From assembly GCA_005884765.1 (NCBI GenBank), contig VAZV01000152.1, positions 28,744-92,743 of the forward strand: a DNA stretch of 64,000 nucleotides. Reading direction: 5' to 3'. The translations under genes and the position numbers were made by a program. The notes beneath the pieces were generated by a model. It was not told the DNA's origin and did not search any database. It saw only the letters and a program-made list of their open reading frames with translations. This DNA comes from Alphaproteobacteria bacterium. GTDB taxonomy: Bacteria; Pseudomonadota; Alphaproteobacteria; Rhizobiales; Xanthobacteraceae. This document shows positions 61,802-64,000 of this stretch, piece by piece (within the stretch, counting starts at the first letter, position 1; every line of letters begins with the position of its first letter).

Positions 61802-62011
61802 ATGACCGCAGCCGAAAGGATGAAGATGATGCGGCAGCGGCGGCGCGCAGGGGGATTGCGCGAATTGCGTCTCGTGGTAGCCGATGCCCGCTCGAGGGCG
61901 GTGCGACGACGGGTGGCGAAGCAGGTCAGTCGTCTCGATCCTGATCGCGAACGCGACGCGCTGGAGTGGATCGAGACGGTCTCAGAGTTTGATGCAGATG
62001 CAACGCGGTGA
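61802..62011 (+). CDS. MazE-like antitoxin (DUF3018 type)
   Basis: A 69-residue protein, strongly basic in the first half: KMMRQRRRAGGLRELRLVVADARS fits the RHH-like N terminus of DUF3018 antitoxins, and the acidic end (DALEWIETVSEFDADATR) is the kind that wraps the toxin. GGAGAAG lies in good position before the ATG. The toxin gene begins 20 bp before its stop. Confidence 0.85.
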   Translation: MTAAERMKMMRQRRRAGGLRELRLVVADARSRAVRRRVAKQVSRLDPDRERDALEWIETVSEFDADATR

Positions 62012-62327
62012 CGTGGTAGTTGTTGCCGCGGCCGGTGACTATGGCAAGCCCCGCCCAGCAGTCATTGTGCAGACTGACGCCTTTCCGCAGAGCCACGCCT
62101 CTGTAGTGCTTTGCCAGTTGACTTCCGAACTAGTGGACGCTCCGGATTTTCGTGTCATCATCGAGCCAAAGACCGAAAATGGATTGCGACTCAGATCGCA
62201 GGTGATGGCCGACAAGCCGGTCACCGTGAAACGCGAATGGGTCGGGCAGAAGATCGGGCGTCTCGGCAACCAAGACATGGCTCGGGTCGGGATTGCTTTG
62301 GCGTTTGTCTTAGGGCTAGCGGATTAG
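61992..62327 (+). CDS. MazF/PemK-family toxin (endoribonuclease)
   Basis: A 111-residue protein of the PemK/MazF family: MQRGDVVVVAAAGDYGKPRPAVIVQTD is the usual start (G-x-P-R-P-x-V-V-x-x), followed by TSEL, a catalytic-type arginine/lysine region and a final QKIGRLGNQDMARV. The enzyme cuts mRNA when the antitoxin is lost. Two ATGs (61992, 61998) could serve; both overlap the antitoxin gene. Confidence 0.9.
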   Translation: MQMQRGDVVVVAAAGDYGKPRPAVIVQTDAFPQSHASVVLCQLTSELVDAPDFRVIIEPKTENGLRLRSQVMADKPVTVKREWVGQKIGRLGNQDMARVGIALAFVLGLAD

Positions 62328-62471
62328 CAATGCTGTCGGTCGCGCCGACAGAGGGTAGGCATCGCGCGGCGCCGACGCCCAGATGCGGCAATTTCGGCCG
62401 CCTGGCAACGATATCGTGTAAAGCCGTAAAGGCGGAAGCGATGCCTCCTCTACCTCTTCCGCGTGCGATGT

Positions 62472-62963
62472 TCAGCCAACCGGTCCGGGGATCCAATAGT
62501 CCCCTGAAAGCGGCCTAACTGTTACGCCATTAATTACTCCGAGCTGCAGGCTTGGGTCGAAATAGCGCATCGTCCGCTCATTGAGGTCAATGATGCGGCC
62601 GGGGGTTAGTGGCCCCACGTCATTTATCTTGACGATGACCTTCTTGCCTACAGCCTCAACGAGGGCATACTTCGGCCTCGTGCCAAATTGGACCCCACCA
62701 AATTTCTGACGCAAACTTGTCTTGATGGCAGCCGCCCAGACAGAGGGATCATAGCGCTCGCCGGAGGCTGTGTTCGAGCCGCCCTCCCGCCATCCGGGCC
62801 GGAACGGATTGTACTTGGATGCTGCGCCAACGATCGCATCCCCAGAAGCGGCATTGACGACGGCGCTTGAATGAACCGCAACGATTTCACTTCGAGCAAC
62901 GGTAACAGAAATGGCAAGCGCAACCACGGCGCCGCAAATTGCGGCGCTCGAACGGAACAGCAT
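62472..62963 (-). CDS. RlpA-like double-psi beta-barrel protein
   Basis: A 163-residue secreted protein with signal peptide (about 1-25, ending VARS-EI). The double-psi barrel motifs are SGERYDPSVWAAAIKTSL, VKINDVGPLTPGRIIDL and MRYFDPSLQLGVINGV. RlpA proteins are septal lytic transglycosylases; this one has no SPOR domain. The aspartate in INDVGP corresponds to the catalytic one. An open frame to 63056 adds an unlikely N terminus. Confidence 0.88.
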   Translation of the reverse strand: MLFRSSAAICGAVVALAISVTVARSEIVAVHSSAVVNAASGDAIVGAASKYNPFRPGWREGGSNTASGERYDPSVWAAAIKTSLRQKFGGVQFGTRPKYALVEAVGKKVIVKINDVGPLTPGRIIDLNERTMRYFDPSLQLGVINGVTVRPLSGDYWIPGPVG

Positions 62964-63868
62964 CCTAAGTCCTTGACTGTATTTTTTGGGATCGTTCGGT
63001 TCCTGATGCCGCAAACCTGGCGACGGAACCGTTGTGGGAACCGGGGAGGTCCTCACACTGCGTTTTTAGTTCTCACCGACTAAGACAGAGATTGCGTCAG
63101 CAGCATGACTGAATAGAACTGTCTTCGACAGCGCGTGAGCAGGGAGCAAGCGTTCTGGCCGATGTCCGCTCGGGGTCGATGCTGTCGAAAAATACCCTGC
63201 TGCAAATCGCTTGCCGTTGTGGGGACGTTCTCACCTGCGCCTGGCTGCACGTCACGACCTGTTCGACGAACCCTTGGGTTGAATTACGGTGACAGCACTT
63301 AACTCGTCAGCGCAATCTATTGAGATTGCGAGCCACGCGGCCGGTGGATGGCAACGCGACGGCTTGCATCGGGAGAGCGGCGAGATTTCGGTGACAGTGC
63401 ACAAAACTATTGTGAGTCACGGCTCGACGACGAGCCGCCGCCCACCTGCACTTGCCGGAGGCGGCCGACAGCGCGGCGCGCAGGAAGAGACTTTCACTTG
63501 ATGATCGGCTTCGACTTCCATCGGCAGATCGTCTTCAACGGTGCCCGCGCGAAATATGATCGCATCGATGCATCGAAGCCGTCACAACGCAGCGTCCGAT
63601 ATAGGTGAGGCAGTTTGGCCTGACGTCACGCCGAACAGCGCGCCCTTGCGCGCCCGCGGTCGTTTAATGGATGATGCGATGATGAAGCAGTGCGGCTGAT
63701 TTGCCCGACGTGTCAAGTATTCGGCTCAAAGCGTTGGCGCCGGCGACCGCCTGCTACTTTGCATGGGGTTGTTTTCGATATTTTTGGCGGGGGCTGCGGC
63801 AACCGGCGCAACTGTGAGACATCCTGCCTGAACGGCATCTGCTGGTGAGGCCTGCATTGCAATGAAGT
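62964..63868. other. 905-bp region without a supported gene
   Basis: Six-frame reading gives only short, low-quality frames (the longest about 70-86 codons) without ribosome-binding sites. Composition is mixed and there are no strong hairpins. It lies between the RlpA-like gene and the tRNA fragment, as expected for decayed island sequence. Confidence 0.5.
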
Positions 63869-63914
63869 GGCGCGCCCGAAGAGATTCGAACTCCTGACCC
63901 CCAGATTCGTAGTA
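63869..63914 (-). other. 3' fragment of tRNA-Arg(ACG), likely integration scar
   Basis: On the minus strand the sequence runs from the anticodon loop CTACGAA through stem TCTGG, variable region GGGTC, T arm AGGAG-TTCGAAT-CTCTT, acceptor strand CGGGCGC and G-CCA. The loop gives anticodon ACG (Arg). The 5' half that should pair is absent: the preceding bases (GAATTCATA) cannot form the anticodon stem. Such 3' tRNA fragments are left at the far end of islands whose integrase recombines within a tRNA gene. Confidence 0.7.
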
Positions 63915-64000
63915 TGAATTCGCGGCTTTTCGCCGGTTTTCTCCTGTGCGCCGCCATACTCTCGCCCTCCCAACAAGCTACTGATTGATCAACGAATTTC

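Noticed and set aside
63289..63608. Short + strand frames of 70-86 codons
   Set aside because: No ribosome-binding site, no family, and they lie in an apparently decayed stretch.
63869..63950. Complete tRNA-Arg gene
   Set aside because: Only the 3' half is present; the 5' bases cannot form the D arm, anticodon stem or acceptor stem.

Overview
The window looks like a chromosomal segment of a high-GC alphaproteobacterium, most likely Bradyrhizobium or a close relative. The reasons are a true ACC deaminase gene facing its Lrp-type regulator, many periplasmic binding proteins, a UPF0182 membrane protein, a lanthanide-type PQQ dehydrogenase operon, and short mosaic palindromic repeats between genes of a kind familiar from Bradyrhizobium. 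This assignment is inference from gene content; the window has no rRNA or intact tRNA. Layout: 0-5.6 kb holds two divergent, paralogous oligopeptide-type binding proteins, a SnoaL-like protein, a MerR regulator and a CHASE2 adenylate/guanylate cyclase. 5.9-16.9 kb holds a giant FecR/tandem-repeat/RTX surface protein, broken into four frames. Opposite it lies a LapG-like transglutaminase protease, and the giant protein carries a TAAG motif at residues 111-114, close to where LapG cuts LapA. An LprI-like secreted protein follows. 17-32 kb is mixed housekeeping and accessory: a LivK-type binding protein with a livH relic upstream, a two-gene ABC exporter, an alpha/beta hydrolase interrupted by an in-frame TGA, an MBL-fold protein, an amidohydrolase, an M29 aminopeptidase, acdS/acdR, UPF0182 and an M48 peptidase. 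Two copies of a ~105 bp double-hairpin repeat lie at 24.6 and 27.8 kb and supply stop codons to flanking genes. 32.8-40.2 kb is the most unusual block. A Gln/Gly/Tyr-rich low-complexity protein with three copies of an amphipathic helix, a second helix-rich companion, an apparently cytoplasmic subtilase and a large MscS-type channel lie on the + strand. They converge on an HtrA-PDZ protein that has lost all three catalytic residues and on a LuxR-type regulator translationally coupled to it. 40.4-50.4 kb has a PAS-GGDEF-EAL gene split by an internal deletion, an acyltransferase / MacB-type ABC / esterase operon, a mosaic repeat region, an MFS transporter and a truncated LysR regulator. At 50.7 kb there is a striking fusion of a ClpS-like domain, a ClpX-type zinc finger (C-x2-C-x18-C-x2-C) and an AAA+ ATPase, which looks like a self-contained unfoldase with its own adaptor. 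54-60.5 kb carries a tightly overlapping operon (F420-reductase-like oxidoreductase, NTP-transporter/MFS-like protein, Tat-exported aldo/keto reductase) and then a PQQ dehydrogenase / cytochrome c / XoxJ-like cluster. The last 3.5 kb has lower GC and is island-like: a DUF4375-like protein, a MoaF-like protein, a MazEF-type toxin-antitoxin pair under two tandem perfect palindromes, an RlpA-like protein, and a 46-base 3' fragment of tRNA-Arg(ACG) at the far right that looks like an integration scar. Several genes are broken, and some of the breaks (above all in the repeat array) may be assembly errors rather than biology.
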